From Corynebacterium auris (GTDB lineage: Bacteria > Actinomycetota > Actinomycetes > Mycobacteriales > Mycobacteriaceae), in contig NZ_CP047047.1 in NCBI RefSeq assembly GCF_030408575.1, forward strand, positions 868,001 through 932,000: DNA of 64,000 nucleotides, written 5' to 3'. A program made the position numbers and the translations under genes. Of the stretch, positions 1 through 8,771 are shown one piece after another. How positions within the stretch are numbered: position 1 is the stretch's first letter; each line of letters starts with the position of its first letter. The notes beneath the pieces were generated by a model. That model made no database searches and was not told where the DNA came from. It worked only from the letters and a program-made list of their open reading frames with translations.

Positions 1-627
1 ATTGCCGGTCGTGCGGACTGCTCCCGCCACAGCGGCGAGAACGTGGCCTGGGCCCGTGTCCGCAGTCCCTGACAGGGTTGCCGGTCCTGCTGGGTTTATC
101 CCGTTGTTACCTAGAGGCGTTACGCCGGTGCGCCCGGTGGAAACGTTCACCCAGTACACGTTCATTCCGTTCTGCTCCACGGAGGCGGGCGGGGTGCCCA
201 GCGCCGTGAAGACGAAGGCGGCGTGGCCGGCCGGGGCGCCGGGGGCCGGGATCTCGGCGGGGCCGGGCACGGCGATGGCGGAGGCCGTGGAGTGCAAACC
301 GGGTCCGATGCAGTTGAGCGAAACAGTGGGCCAGAAGAATTGGGCAAAGTGCGGCGCGTCTTCGGGCAGGTCAGGGCCTCCGATCTGGTCGCCACCGCCG
401 TAGAAGTCCATTGCGGCGCGCAGTGCGTCCGCCACCGAGTCTGGGACGAAGGGCTGGTCGGCGAAGTGGTTGACTGCGTCGATCACCGGCTGGGTAGGGC
501 GGCCGAGCTCGTCGAGGAGGGGAGTGCTGGAGTGGGCCGCCGCGCTCGGAGCGCCGGCCAGGGCGAGAGCGAGGGCGGTCGCTGCGGCGGCGAGGCGGGG
601 CAGGCGGCGGGCGTGGCGGTGGGGCAC
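1..627 (-). CDS. Secreted protein of unknown function, C-terminus cut by window edge
   Basis: The reading frame starts at a GTG (627-625) and stays open for 209 codons to the window edge, so its C-terminus is missing. An AAAGGA ribosome site lies seven bases before the GTG. The N-terminus is a typical Sec signal peptide: an Arg/His-rich start, an Ala/Leu core and a likely cut after the AAA near residue 34. The mature part begins HSSTPLLDELG and has one cysteine in FWPTVSLNCIGPG. I do not recognise a catalytic motif. The frame is divergent from typA, and small secreted proteins of this kind sit beside typA in other corynebacteria (memory, not checked). The signal peptide and unbroken frame make the gene itself likely; its role is unknown. 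Confidence 0.72.
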   Translation of the reverse strand, partial: MPHRHARRLPRLAAAATALALALAGAPSAAAHSSTPLLDELGRPTQPVIDAVNHFADQPFVPDSVADALRAAMDFYGGGDQIGGPDLPEDAPHFAQFFWPTVSLNCIGPGLHSTASAIAVPGPAEIPAPGAPAGHAAFVFTALGTPPASVEQNGMNVYWVNVSTGRTGVTPLGNNGINPAGPATLSGTADTGPGHVLAAVAGAVRTTGN

Positions 628-650
628 GACAGTATCCTTTGCGGAAGAAA

Positions 651-656
651 ATAATA
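651..656 (-). promoter_or_regulatory. -10 element for the secreted-protein gene
   Basis: On the minus strand this reads TATTAT, about 24 bases before the GTG at 627 and just upstream of the AAAGGA ribosome site. It lies in the most A/T-rich patch of the gap. The -35 is not clear. Confidence 0.4.
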
Positions 657-664
657 ATCAGGTG

Positions 665-693
665 TTGACTGGTGTAACTCCTGTCACGATAGT
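665..693 (+). promoter_or_regulatory. Candidate sigma-A promoter for typA
   Basis: TTGACT (665-670), a 17-base spacer and GATAGT (688-693) form a plausible vegetative promoter. It would give a leader of about 130 bases before the typA start. The -35 is good; the -10 deviates at its first base. The rest of the 628-829 gap holds only the typA ribosome site AAAGGAG at 813-819. Confidence 0.4.
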
Positions 694-829
694 CGCTTTA
701 AACGGGGCGTCAAGCGAGATCCGGCGGACGATGTGCGCGTGCGGCGGGCTGCGACAGTGCGATTCGGCTGCCTCGGGGGTAGGGTTTAAGCGTTCTTTAC
801 ACCCCAACCTCCAAAGGAGCACGGAGTCA

Positions 830-2746
830 GTGTCGCACCCTGAATTTCGCAACGTCGCCATCGTGGCGCACGTCGACCACGGCAAGACCACCCTCGTCAA
901 CGCCATGCTAGAGCAGTCCGGCGTGTTTGGTGACCACGGCGAGCACGGCGATCGTGTCATGGACTCGGGCGAACTCGAATCCGAGCGCGGCATCACCATC
1001 CTGGCCAAGAACACGGCAATCCGCCGCGCCGGGAAGGGCAAGGACGGCCGGGACCTGGTCATCAACGTCATCGATACCCCGGGCCACGCCGATTTCGGCG
1101 GCGAGGTCGAGCGCGGCCTGTCCATGGTCGACGGGGTCGTTCTTCTCATTGACGCCTCGGAGGGCCCCCTCCCGCAGACCCGCTTCGTGCTGGGCAAGGC
1201 GCTGGAGGCGAAAAAGCCCGTCATCATCTGTGTGAACAAGACCGACCGCCCCGACGCGCGCATCGACGAGGTCGTCGAGGAAGCCCAGGACCTCCTCCTC
1301 GAGCTCGGTGCAGGCCTGGAGGACCCGGAGGCGGCCGAGGCCGCCGAGAACCTCCTCGAGCTGCCTGTCCTGTACACCTCCGGTCGCGCCGGCCGCGCCA
1401 GCCTGACCAACCCGGGCAACGGGCAGCTGCCCGACAACGACGACCTCCAGCCGCTTTTCGACGTCATCTACGATGTCCTTCCCGAGCCCTCCGCGGACTT
1501 GGACGCTCCCTTCCAGGCGCAGGTGACCAACCTCGACTCCTCCTCCTTCCTCGGACGCATTGCGCTCATCCGCGTGTACCGCGGTTCCGTGAAGAAGGGC
1601 GACACCGTGGCGTGGGTGCACTACGACGCGGACGGCGAGCAGCAGGTGAAAAACGTCAAGATTGCCGAACTGCTCGTCACCGAGGGCCTCGACCGCGTGC
1701 CCGCCACCGGCGAGGTCGTCGCCGGCGACATCGCCGCGGTCTCCGGCATCGGGGAGATCATGATCGGCGACACCCTCGCGGACGTCGACAACGTCGAGGC
1801 CCTGCCGCGCATCACGGTCGACGACCCGGCGATCTCGATGACCATCGGTGTCAACACCTCCCCGATGGCGGGGCGCAACGGTGGCGACAAGCTCACCGCC
1901 CGGTTGATCAAGGCCCGCCTGGAACAGGAGTTGATCGGTAACGTCTCCATCAAGGTCCTGCCGACGGATCGCCCCGACGCCTGGGAGGTCCAGGGCCGCG
2001 GCGAGATGGCACTGACGGTGCTCATCGAGACGATGCGCCGCGAGGGCTTCGAGCTCACCGTGGGCAAGCCGCAGGTGGTGACGAAGGAGGTAGATGGCAA
2101 GGTCTACGAGCCTTACGACCACATGATCATCGACGTGCCCGCGGAGCACCAGGGCGCGGTGACCCAGCTTTTGGCCACGCGCAAGGGCCAGATGACCGCG
2201 ATGAGCAACGCGGGCTCCGGCGACTGGGTGCGCATGGAGTTCGACGTCCCCGCGCGCGGCCTGATCGGCTTCCGCACCACCTTCCTCACGGAAACCCGCG
2301 GCGCCGGCATCGCCAACTCCTACTCCATCGAGCACCGCCCGTGGGCGGGCGAGATTAAGGGCCGGCCGACCGGTTCGCTCGTTGCCGACCGTTCCGGCCA
2401 GGTCACCGCCTACGCGCTGCAGCAGCTCGCGGACCGCGGCGATTTCTTCGTCGAGCCGGGTGCGGAGACCTACGAGGGGATGGTAGTCGGCGCGAACACT
2501 CGCGACGAGGACATGGATATCAATATCACCAAGGAGAAGAAGCTCACCAACATGCGCTCGGCCACGGCCGACGCCACGGTGACGCTGGCCAAGGCCCGCA
2601 CCCTCTCCCTCGACGAGGCGATCGAGTTCTGCGACGAGGACGAGTGCGTGGAGGTGGCGCCGGAGGCGATGCGCGTGCGCAAGATCATCCTCAACTCCAC
2701 CGAGCGCGGCCGCGCCCGTTCCCGCGCGAAGCAGATGAACAAGTAA
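830..2746 (+). CDS. typA: Ribosome-associated GTPase TypA/BipA
   Basis: A 638-residue translational GTPase of the EF-G superfamily, known to act on ribosome assembly and stress adaptation. The G motifs are clear: AHVDHGKTT (residues 12-20), ERGITI in switch I, DTPGHADFGGEVER, and NKTDRP for guanine recognition. The C-terminal half carries the EF-G-like domains and ends in a basic, Arg/Lys-rich tail. I start it at GTG 830, because the GTPase fold begins within ten residues and AAAGGAG lies ahead. An upstream extension of the frame to 470 overlaps the divergent secreted-protein gene and has no such support. The length matches the family. Its position before lpqW follows the mycobacterial order Rv1165-Rv1166. 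Confidence 0.96.
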   Translation: MSHPEFRNVAIVAHVDHGKTTLVNAMLEQSGVFGDHGEHGDRVMDSGELESERGITILAKNTAIRRAGKGKDGRDLVINVIDTPGHADFGGEVERGLSMVDGVVLLIDASEGPLPQTRFVLGKALEAKKPVIICVNKTDRPDARIDEVVEEAQDLLLELGAGLEDPEAAEAAENLLELPVLYTSGRAGRASLTNPGNGQLPDNDDLQPLFDVIYDVLPEPSADLDAPFQAQVTNLDSSSFLGRIALIRVYRGSVKKGDTVAWVHYDADGEQQVKNVKIAELLVTEGLDRVPATGEVVAGDIAAVSGIGEIMIGDTLADVDNVEALPRITVDDPAISMTIGVNTSPMAGRNGGDKLTARLIKARLEQELIGNVSIKVLPTDRPDAWEVQGRGEMALTVLIETMRREGFELTVGKPQVVTKEVDGKVYEPYDHMIIDVPAEHQGAVTQLLATRKGQMTAMSNAGSGDWVRMEFDVPARGLIGFRTTFLTETRGAGIANSYSIEHRPWAGEIKGRPTGSLVADRSGQVTAYALQQLADRGDFFVEPGAETYEGMVVGANTRDEDMDINITKEKKLTNMRSATADATVTLAKARTLSLDEAIEFCDEDECVEVAPEAMRVRKIILNSTERGRARSRAKQMNK

Positions 2747-2757
2747 AATCCCGGGGG
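2744..2757 (+). promoter_or_regulatory. Leaderless -10 of lpqW
   Basis: TAAAAT (2744-2749) overlaps the typA stop codon and is followed by eight bases and then the ATG. There is no ribosome site, so the transcript probably begins at or within two bases of the start codon. Confidence 0.45.
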
Positions 2758-4365
2758 ATGACACCCCTGCGCCCCGCCGCGGCGGTCCTTGCCGCGGCCC
2801 TCCTCACCGTCGGCGTCGCCGGCTGCGCGGCCTCGCCAGGCCCGCCGCCGCTGGTGGAGGAGACCGACACCGAAACGGAGACCCCCACCGGCACCGTGCG
2901 CACCCGCACTCAGGTGCAGGTGGGGGTTGACCCGCTGCGCAACGGCATGAACCCGCACCTCGTGGCGGACGAGTCGGAGGTGGTGCGCGACGTCGCAAAG
3001 CTCGTGCTGCCGAGCGCCTTCGTGGACGGGGTGCGAGACCCGGACGTGCTAGACGCGGCGACGGTTCTTGCCACGACGCCCGCGCCGGACATCGCGATGA
3101 CGGTGCGCTACGTCATCGCCGAGGAAGCGCAGTGGTCCGACGGGACCCCCATCACCGGGAGTGACTTCGTGTACCTGTGGCGCGGGATGGCGTCGACCCC
3201 GGGGGTGGTGGACCCGGCGGGCTACAGGGCGATAGCGCAGGTGCGCGTCTCTGGGGACGCGGGCAAGACCGTCGACGTCGACTTCGCAGCCCCGGTGCGT
3301 GATTGGACCTCGCTGTTCGACTTTCTTTTGCCCTCCCACGTGCTCTCCGCGGACGCCTCCGATTTCGCCACCGCGCTGAGCGAAACGATCCCGGCTTCTG
3401 CGGGGCGCTTCGCCGTCTCCAACGTCGACCGCGGCCGCGGCACGCTGACACTGAACCGCAACGATCGCTTCTGGGGCACTTCTCCCGCGCACATCGACAT
3501 CCTCACACTCGCCAGCGTGCGCGAAACGACCCAGCTCGCCGACCAGCTGCGCGTGGGGCAGCTGGCCTTCGTGGACAAGGTGCCCAAGGAAACCACGGGC
3601 ACCGTGCTCTCCCTCGTTCCCGACGTGCAGACGCGCTTCGTCGACGGGCCGCGAACCCTCGGGGTGACGCTCTCGGTCTCCTCACCCTTACTTTCCACCC
3701 CCGAGGCGCGTGAGGAGCTTCGCTCGCTTATCGACGTCCCCCTCCTCGCCCGGGTCGCAGCTGGGCGCGCCTCGGACCTGCCCGTGGCCACGCACCGCCC
3801 CGTTTCCGAGGACGCCCCGGCGCTTTTGCCCGAGCTCGTGGGCAGGTACCACCCCGTGCGCGTCGGCGCCGACCCGGCCGACCTCGAGGCCGCGGCCGCC
3901 GCCCGCTCGCTCGTCGACGTGCTCGCCGCGCGCGGAGTGGCCGCGCAGGTCGTCTCCACCGACACGCAGAGCCTCGCGGGGGAGGCGCTTCCCGCTGGCG
4001 TCGTCGACGTCGTCGTGGGCTGGAGGACAGACACCGGCACCGCGCCCGAGCTAGCCGGGCGCCTGTACTGCCAGCCGGGGACGCACCGGGCGGGAAACCT
4101 CTCGGGGCTGTGCACACCGGAGACGGAGGCCCTGGCGGACGACATCCTCGCCGGCAGGCTCCGCGGCACGCTGGCAGAGACCGCCGTGGCGGAGGCGCTC
4201 GACGCCGCCGCGGTCTGGGTCCCGGTGCTCCACGAGCGGCGTATCCACGGACTGACGGACGGTATCGTAGGCCCGTCGCCTGACCTCGAGCAGTGGCCCG
4301 GGGGCCTGGACACGGCGGCGCAGTGGCGCCTCGGCCGCCCCAACCCGGACGAGGCGCCCACCTAG
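2758..4365 (+). CDS. lpqW: LpqW-type lipoprotein, solute-binding protein family 5 fold
   Basis: A 535-residue exported lipoprotein. The signal peptide ends in a lipobox, VGVAGC, with the lipidated cysteine near residue 22, followed by an acidic Glu/Thr-rich linker. The body has the oligopeptide-binding (SBP_bac_5) pattern, including a QWSDGTPITGSDFVYLWR stretch. Its position directly after typA and before mshB matches M. tuberculosis lpqW (Rv1166). In mycobacteria and corynebacteria LpqW is reported to control a branch point of phosphatidylinositol mannoside and lipoarabinomannan synthesis rather than peptide uptake. No permease or ATPase gene lies nearby, which fits a role outside ABC import. 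The symbol rests on synteny plus fold. Confidence 0.85.
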   Translation: MTPLRPAAAVLAAALLTVGVAGCAASPGPPPLVEETDTETETPTGTVRTRTQVQVGVDPLRNGMNPHLVADESEVVRDVAKLVLPSAFVDGVRDPDVLDAATVLATTPAPDIAMTVRYVIAEEAQWSDGTPITGSDFVYLWRGMASTPGVVDPAGYRAIAQVRVSGDAGKTVDVDFAAPVRDWTSLFDFLLPSHVLSADASDFATALSETIPASAGRFAVSNVDRGRGTLTLNRNDRFWGTSPAHIDILTLASVRETTQLADQLRVGQLAFVDKVPKETTGTVLSLVPDVQTRFVDGPRTLGVTLSVSSPLLSTPEAREELRSLIDVPLLARVAAGRASDLPVATHRPVSEDAPALLPELVGRYHPVRVGADPADLEAAAAARSLVDVLAARGVAAQVVSTDTQSLAGEALPAGVVDVVVGWRTDTGTAPELAGRLYCQPGTHRAGNLSGLCTPETEALADDILAGRLRGTLAETAVAEALDAAAVWVPVLHERRIHGLTDGIVGPSPDLEQWPGGLDTAAQWRLGRPNPDEAPT

Positions 4366-4395
4366 TGATGTAGTGATGAGTAAAGGAGTAGACCA

Positions 4396-5274
4396 GTGAG
4401 CGACATCCAGCGCGACCTCGAGGGCTACCGGGTGGTGGCGGTTCACGCCCACCCGGACGACGAGTCGATTTCGACCGGCGGCGCCCTCGCCGACCTGTCC
4501 CGGCGCGGCGCCGACGTGCTCGTGGTTACCTGCACGCTCGGCGAGGAGGGGGAGGTGATCGGCTCGACCTACGGCCAGCTCGTCGCCGACGCCGCCGACC
4601 AGCTCGGCGGCTTCCGCATCCACGAGCTGCACGCCGCGCTTGCGGCCCTCGGCGTGCGCGGCGTCTTCCTCGGCGGCGCCGGGCGCTTCCGCGATAGCGG
4701 GATGGCAGGCTCCGCGGCGAGCCGGAACCCGCGGGCCTTCGTCAACTCCGGCCAGGAGGCGGTGGAGGAGCTTGCGGAGATCTTCGCCGCCGAACGCCCG
4801 CACCTCGTGATCACCTACGACCCCCACGGCGGCTACGGCCACCCCGATCACATCCGCGCCCACGAGATTGCGCACGCCGCGGCCGAAAAAACCGGGGTTC
4901 CGCGGCTGGTGTGGGCCGCCCGTCTGCGCTCCGAGCTGGAGGGGGGGTTGCCGGCCGAGGCGCCGCGGGGCTGGCGCCTGCCGGAGCCGGGGGAGCTCGA
5001 CGCGGTGGACGCCACGGATACCTGGGTGGAACTCGACGACGCCACCTACGGGGCGAAGGTTGCTGCGATGCGCGCTCACGCTACCCAGATCTGGATCGGC
5101 GACGGCTCCACCTCGGTCACAAACCCCGAGCCGGCCGTGGCGGGCGGCGCGCTCACCGCCTACGCGCTGTCGAACCTGATCACCCAGGTGATCACGCGCC
5201 GCGAGCACTACCGCACCGGGGCGGGCCTGCCCCTGGTGCCCGGAGGCGGACTGCTCGAGGGGGTGCGCAAGTGA
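4396..5274 (+). CDS. mshB: N-acetyl-1-D-myo-inosityl-2-amino-2-deoxy-alpha-D-glucopyranoside deacetylase
   Basis: MshB is a zinc deacetylase that makes GlcN-Ins in the mycothiol pathway, acting in the cytoplasm. The 292-residue protein has the LmbE/PIG-L fold. The first metal motif HAHPDDES (about residues 16-23) supplies His and Asp ligands plus the catalytic Asp. The second, GYGHPDH, supplies the other His ligand near residue 151. The GTG start follows a good AAAGGAG (4382-4388) with a seven-base gap. The stop overlaps the next gene's GTG start, so the two are translationally coupled. Its presence is strong evidence for an actinobacterium. Confidence 0.95.
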   Translation: MSDIQRDLEGYRVVAVHAHPDDESISTGGALADLSRRGADVLVVTCTLGEEGEVIGSTYGQLVADAADQLGGFRIHELHAALAALGVRGVFLGGAGRFRDSGMAGSAASRNPRAFVNSGQEAVEELAEIFAAERPHLVITYDPHGGYGHPDHIRAHEIAHAAAEKTGVPRLVWAARLRSELEGGLPAEAPRGWRLPEPGELDAVDATDTWVELDDATYGAKVAAMRAHATQIWIGDGSTSVTNPEPAVAGGALTAYALSNLITQVITRREHYRTGAGLPLVPGGGLLEGVRK

Positions 5275-5648
5275 CCGGGTCGGTCGTGCGCGACGACTTC
5301 AGCCGGGGTGAGGCCGTCGGCGGCCTGGTCTGGCTCAGTGTGGGGGCGGCGTTGTCGGCGCTTCTGGAGGTCGTCTACCTGCAGGCGAGCATCGCCGGGA
5401 TCCCCTTTCCCGTCTCCATCGTCATCGCGGCACTGTTCAACGCGGTGTTGACCCGGACGGCGCGGCTGTGGTCGCGAAGCGCTGGGGTGGCGCTCGTTCC
5501 CTACGCCGTGTGGCTGGGGAGCCTGATTCTGCTCATGCTCGTCGCGCCGGGTACGGGCATCAGCCTTGTCCCGCAGAGCGCTCTGACGGTGCTGCTTCTC
5601 CTCGCCGGAACCGCAGGAGCCGTTTGGCCTCTGGTCCGGGCCAAGTGA
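5271..5648 (+). CDS. Small four-helix membrane protein, Rv1171-like position
   Basis: A 125-residue protein with four strongly hydrophobic segments and short basic loops (for example LTRTARLWSRS). It starts with GTG inside the mshB stop (GTGA overlap), so it is coupled to mshB. The gene between mshB and the ferredoxin region in M. tuberculosis (Rv1171) also encodes a small membrane protein, and this is the positional counterpart. No motif suggests a function. The start codon is supported by the overlap rather than by a ribosome site. Confidence 0.8.
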   Translation: MTGSVVRDDFSRGEAVGGLVWLSVGAALSALLEVVYLQASIAGIPFPVSIVIAALFNAVLTRTARLWSRSAGVALVPYAVWLGSLILLMLVAPGTGISLVPQSALTVLLLLAGTAGAVWPLVRAK

Positions 5649-5660
5649 CATAATGGCCCC
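5649..5660 (+). promoter_or_regulatory. Leaderless -10 of fdxC
   Basis: CATAAT (5649-5654) stands six bases before the fdxC ATG (spacer GGCCCC), with no ribosome site. The same six-base spacer GGCCCC occurs before dapE. Confidence 0.55.
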
Positions 5661-5984
5661 ATGACTTACGTGATTGCCCAGCCCTGTGTGGATGTTATGG
5701 ACCGCGGCTGTGTAGAAGAGTGCCCCGTCGACTGCATCTACGAAGGCAAGCGCATGCTTTACATTCACCCGGATGAGTGCGTCGACTGCGGCGCCTGCGA
5801 GCCCGCCTGCCCCGTTGAAGCGATTTTCTACGAGGACGACACGCCGGACGAGTGGAGCGAGTACTACGACGCGAACGTCGGCTTCTTCGACGAGCTCGGT
5901 TCCCCGGGTGGCGCCGCCAAGACCGGCCCGCAGGACTTCGACCACCCCTTTGTCGCCGCGCTGCCGCCCCAGAACCAGGACTAG
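5661..5984 (+). CDS. fdxC: 7Fe (3Fe-4S/4Fe-4S) ferredoxin FdxC
   Basis: A 107-residue soluble electron carrier. The N-terminal half carries two cysteine clusters: [17 protein letters not shown], and [12 protein letters not shown] in the second half of the domain. This is the layout of actinobacterial seven-iron ferredoxins. The C-terminal 50 residues are acidic and lack cysteine, as in the mycobacterial FdxC group. It precedes dapC as Rv1177 precedes Rv1178. The redox partner cannot be told from the sequence. Confidence 0.93.
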   Translation: MTYVIAQPCVDVMDRGCVEECPVDCIYEGKRMLYIHPDECVDCGACEPACPVEAIFYEDDTPDEWSEYYDANVGFFDELGSPGGAAKTGPQDFDHPFVAALPPQNQD

Positions 5985-6011
5985 GCCGCGCCCGACGGGA
6001 GGAGCATTCCA

Positions 6012-7130
6012 TTGACCGACCGCACACCGCTGGGCCGCAGCCTGCCGGACTTCCCCTGGGACACCATCGCCGACGTGAAGGAGAGGGCTGCACGGCACCC
6101 GGGCGGCCTGATCGACCTTTCCGTGGGCACCCCCGTCGACGCCGTCGACCCCGCCATCCAGCTCGCGCTCTCGGAGAACGCCGCCGCCCCGGGCTACCCG
6201 CAGACGGCGGGCACTCCCGAGTTGCGCGGCGCCATCGTCGAGGCCCTCGACCGCCGCTACAACGTTGTCGGCCTTTCGCCGGAGTCCGTCCTGCCAGTGG
6301 TGGGGACCAAGGAGGCCATCGCCTGGCTGCCGACGACCCTCGGCCTGCGCGGGGCGAGGGTGGTCATCCCGGAGGTCGCGTACCCCACCTACGAGGTCGG
6401 GGCACTCATCGCCGGTTGCGAGGTGGTGCGCTCGGACGAGCCCGTCGAGGGGGCCGCGCTGGTGTACGTCAACTCCCCGTCCAACCCGACGGGTCGCGTG
6501 CGCTCCGTGGGGGAGATGCGCCGCTGGGTCGAGTTCGCCCGCGAAACCGGCGCGATCATCGCTTCCGACGAGTGCTACATGGGCTTGCCGTGGTCCGCTG
6601 ACCCCGTTTCCCTGCTCGACCCGCGGGTCAGTGGCGGAGATAACACGAACCTGCTGGCCATCCACTCTTTGTCCAAGACCTCGAACATGGCTTCGTACCG
6701 CGCGGGATTCATCGCGGGCGACGAGGCCCTCGTCCAGGAGCTGCTGCTCGTGCGTAAGCACGCCGGGCTCATCGTCCCCGGCCCCGTCCAGCACGCCATG
6801 GTCGCGGCCTTGTCCCAGGACACCCAGGAGCAGCTCCAGCGCCTCACCTACGCCAACCGGCGCGCCGTGCTGCTCAAGGCGCTTATCGACGCCGGATTCG
6901 CCGTCGACGACTCAGAAGCCGGGCTGTACCTGTGGGCCCGCCGGGAGGAAGCGGACGCCCGGGAGACGCTTTCCTGGCTCGCCGATCGCGGCATCCTCGC
7001 AGCTCCCGGAGATTTTTACGGCCCGGCGGGCGCGCGGCACGTGCGCATCGCGCTGACTGCCACGGACGCGAAAATTAAGGAAGCCGCCGACCGGCTTTTG
7101 GGGAATGGCGGGGGCGAGCGGCTAGGATAA
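6012..7130 (+). CDS. dapC: Succinyldiaminopimelate aminotransferase
   Basis: A 372-residue fold-type I PLP aminotransferase. In the succinylase branch of lysine and diaminopimelate synthesis, DapC transfers an amino group from glutamate to N-succinyl-2-amino-6-ketopimelate. The PLP lysine lies in SLSKTSNMASYRAG near residue 221, and the substrate/PLP motifs VNSPSNPTG and SDECYMG precede it. The start is TTG 6012, chosen because GGGAGGAG sits seven to eight bases upstream and the conserved N-terminus LGRSLPDFPWDT begins at once. It lies 27 bases after fdxC. dapD and dapE lie within 7 kb. Confidence 0.93.
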   Translation: MTDRTPLGRSLPDFPWDTIADVKERAARHPGGLIDLSVGTPVDAVDPAIQLALSENAAAPGYPQTAGTPELRGAIVEALDRRYNVVGLSPESVLPVVGTKEAIAWLPTTLGLRGARVVIPEVAYPTYEVGALIAGCEVVRSDEPVEGAALVYVNSPSNPTGRVRSVGEMRRWVEFARETGAIIASDECYMGLPWSADPVSLLDPRVSGGDNTNLLAIHSLSKTSNMASYRAGFIAGDEALVQELLLVRKHAGLIVPGPVQHAMVAALSQDTQEQLQRLTYANRRAVLLKALIDAGFAVDDSEAGLYLWARREEADARETLSWLADRGILAAPGDFYGPAGARHVRIALTATDAKIKEAADRLLGNGGGERLG

Positions 7131-7171
7131 GCGGGTTAACGCCCGATGAACAGCCAAGGGGAAGGATATTG

Positions 7172-7762
7172 ATGACGCCGACCCGCACGACCGCCCCGCC
7201 CACCCGCGGCGGGAGCACTGCCTTGACGATGCGCCTGCGCGCCGGGTTCAAGGAGTTCGTCCGCTTCGGCATCGTTGGCGGCTCCGGGGTGGTGGTCAAC
7301 CTCCTGATCTTCTACGTGACCAAGAAGCTGCTCGAAAACGGCTTTGCCACCCACGAGAGCGACGTGTTCTTTAACCTCTTTGGCACCCGCTGGAACGTGC
7401 GCTGGTACCACGTGCTGTCCACGATCGCTTTCGTCGTGGCAAACCTGTGGAACTACCAGCTCAACAGGTCGTGGACCTTCCGGGACGTGCCCAAGCGGTC
7501 CTGGTTGCAGGGCTTCTTTCCGTTCCTCGCAACGGGCCTCGGGGCCTTCTTGGTCTCCCTCGTCTTTCTCACCCTGTTTATGAACCCGACGTCGCCGATC
7601 GCGCTGCCGAGTGCAATTTTCGACGACTCCACCGGCCTTCGCACCAAGTCCTACTGGGCCCAAGCCCTCGCGACGCTGATCGCCATGCCGGCGAACTTCC
7701 TCATCAACAAGTTCTGGGTGTTCGGCAGGCCCAAGGTCGCGCCCCTCGAGCGGGTTATGTAG
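7172..7762 (+). CDS. GtrA family membrane protein
   Basis: A 196-residue protein with four membrane segments and the GtrA signature pattern: an N-terminal FVRFGIVGGSGVVVNLLIFY helix, an NYQLNRSWTF loop, and a final ANFLINKFWVFG segment. GtrA proteins are thought to flip or position polyprenyl-linked sugars for cell-envelope glycan assembly. I chose ATG 7172 over TTG 7169, because AAGGA (7162-7166) is then five bases away. It converges on dapD; the 25-base gap has no terminator-like hairpin. Confidence 0.88.
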   Translation: MTPTRTTAPPTRGGSTALTMRLRAGFKEFVRFGIVGGSGVVVNLLIFYVTKKLLENGFATHESDVFFNLFGTRWNVRWYHVLSTIAFVVANLWNYQLNRSWTFRDVPKRSWLQGFFPFLATGLGAFLVSLVFLTLFMNPTSPIALPSAIFDDSTGLRTKSYWAQALATLIAMPANFLINKFWVFGRPKVAPLERVM

Positions 7763-7787
7763 GGCGCGACGCACCCCCGGTGGCGGG

Positions 7788-8753
7788 CTAGTTCTTGTGC
7801 AGGTCCTCGTTGAGCTCGATGCCCTTGGCGGCGACTGCCTCGACGGCGCCAGTCAGGGAGTTGCGGCGGAACTGCAGGCCGCTGGCGCCGGAGAGCTCGA
7901 GGGCTTTGACGGTGGCGCCGGCGTCGTGGCCGAGGGCCTCCGCGACCTGGGCCGTGAGCGTGACCTTAGTGCCGGCGGTGACGTAGAGGCCGGCTTCGAC
8001 AATGCAGTCGTCGCCAAGCGAAATGCCCACGCCCGCGTTGGCGCCGAGGAGGCAACGTTCGCCGAGGACAATGGTTTCCTTGCCGCCGCCGGAGAGGGTG
8101 CCCATGATGGAGGCGCCGCCGCCGATGTCGGTGCCGTCGCCCACGGTGACGCCGGCGGAGATGCGGCCCTCGACCATGGAGGCTCCGAGGGTGCCCGCGT
8201 TGAAGTTGACAAAACCCTCGTGCATAACGGTTGTGCCCTCGGCGAGGTGCGCGCCGAGGCGGACGCGGTCGGCGTCGCCGATGCGCACGCCGGAGGGCAC
8301 CACGTAGTCGACCATGCGGGGGAACTTGTCCACGGAGAAGACCACGACCGGGCCGCGCGCGGCCAGGCGGGCGCGAGTCATCTGGAAGTCGGAGACGGCA
8401 CACGGCCCGTAGTTGGTCCACACCACGTTGGCCAGAAGGCCGAAAACGCCGTCCATGTTCGCCCCGTGGGGGGCGACCAGGCGGTGGGAGAGCAGGTGGA
8501 GGCGCAGGTAGACGTCGTAGGTGTCGATCGCGGGCTCGTCAAGGTCCGCGATGGAGGTTTCCACTGCCACGCGGGCCACGCCGCGGTCCTCGTCGGGGCC
8601 GACGAGGTGGGCGAAGCGGGCGTCCGGCTCCTCCAGCCGTTCGGTGCCGTTGTGGGAGACAGGTTCGCCCAGCTTCGGGGCCGGGAACCAGACGTCGAGG
8701 ACAGTACCGTCGTAAGTAACAGTGGCAATGCCACGAGCGATCGCTGAAGTCAT
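7788..8753 (-). CDS. dapD: 2,3,4,5-tetrahydropyridine-2,6-dicarboxylate N-succinyltransferase
   Basis: A 321-residue DapD of the actinobacterial type. It succinylates tetrahydrodipicolinate with succinyl-CoA in the diaminopimelate pathway. The C-terminal half is a left-handed parallel beta helix of hexapeptide repeats. Motifs that mark the working enzyme are present: [15 protein letters not shown], the MVEGRIS turn, and the Gly-rich [14 protein letters not shown] that shapes the CoA pocket. It is the last gene of a minus-strand run after two AroP-like permeases, 18 bases downstream of the second. A more distant paralogue lies at 11661-12653; this copy is the one with the intact active-site motifs. 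Confidence 0.95.
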   Translation of the reverse strand: MTSAIARGIATVTYDGTVLDVWFPAPKLGEPVSHNGTERLEEPDARFAHLVGPDEDRGVARVAVETSIADLDEPAIDTYDVYLRLHLLSHRLVAPHGANMDGVFGLLANVVWTNYGPCAVSDFQMTRARLAARGPVVVFSVDKFPRMVDYVVPSGVRIGDADRVRLGAHLAEGTTVMHEGFVNFNAGTLGASMVEGRISAGVTVGDGTDIGGGASIMGTLSGGGKETIVLGERCLLGANAGVGISLGDDCIVEAGLYVTAGTKVTLTAQVAEALGHDAGATVKALELSGASGLQFRRNSLTGAVEAVAAKGIELNEDLHKN

Positions 8754-8771
8754 GCCTCCCAGCTTAAAGCA

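Noticed and set aside
908..2764. 618-codon open frame on the minus strand across typA
   Set aside because: It is the antisense shadow of a high-GC gene; typA has complete GTPase motifs and the shadow has His/Val/Asp-rich nonsense composition.
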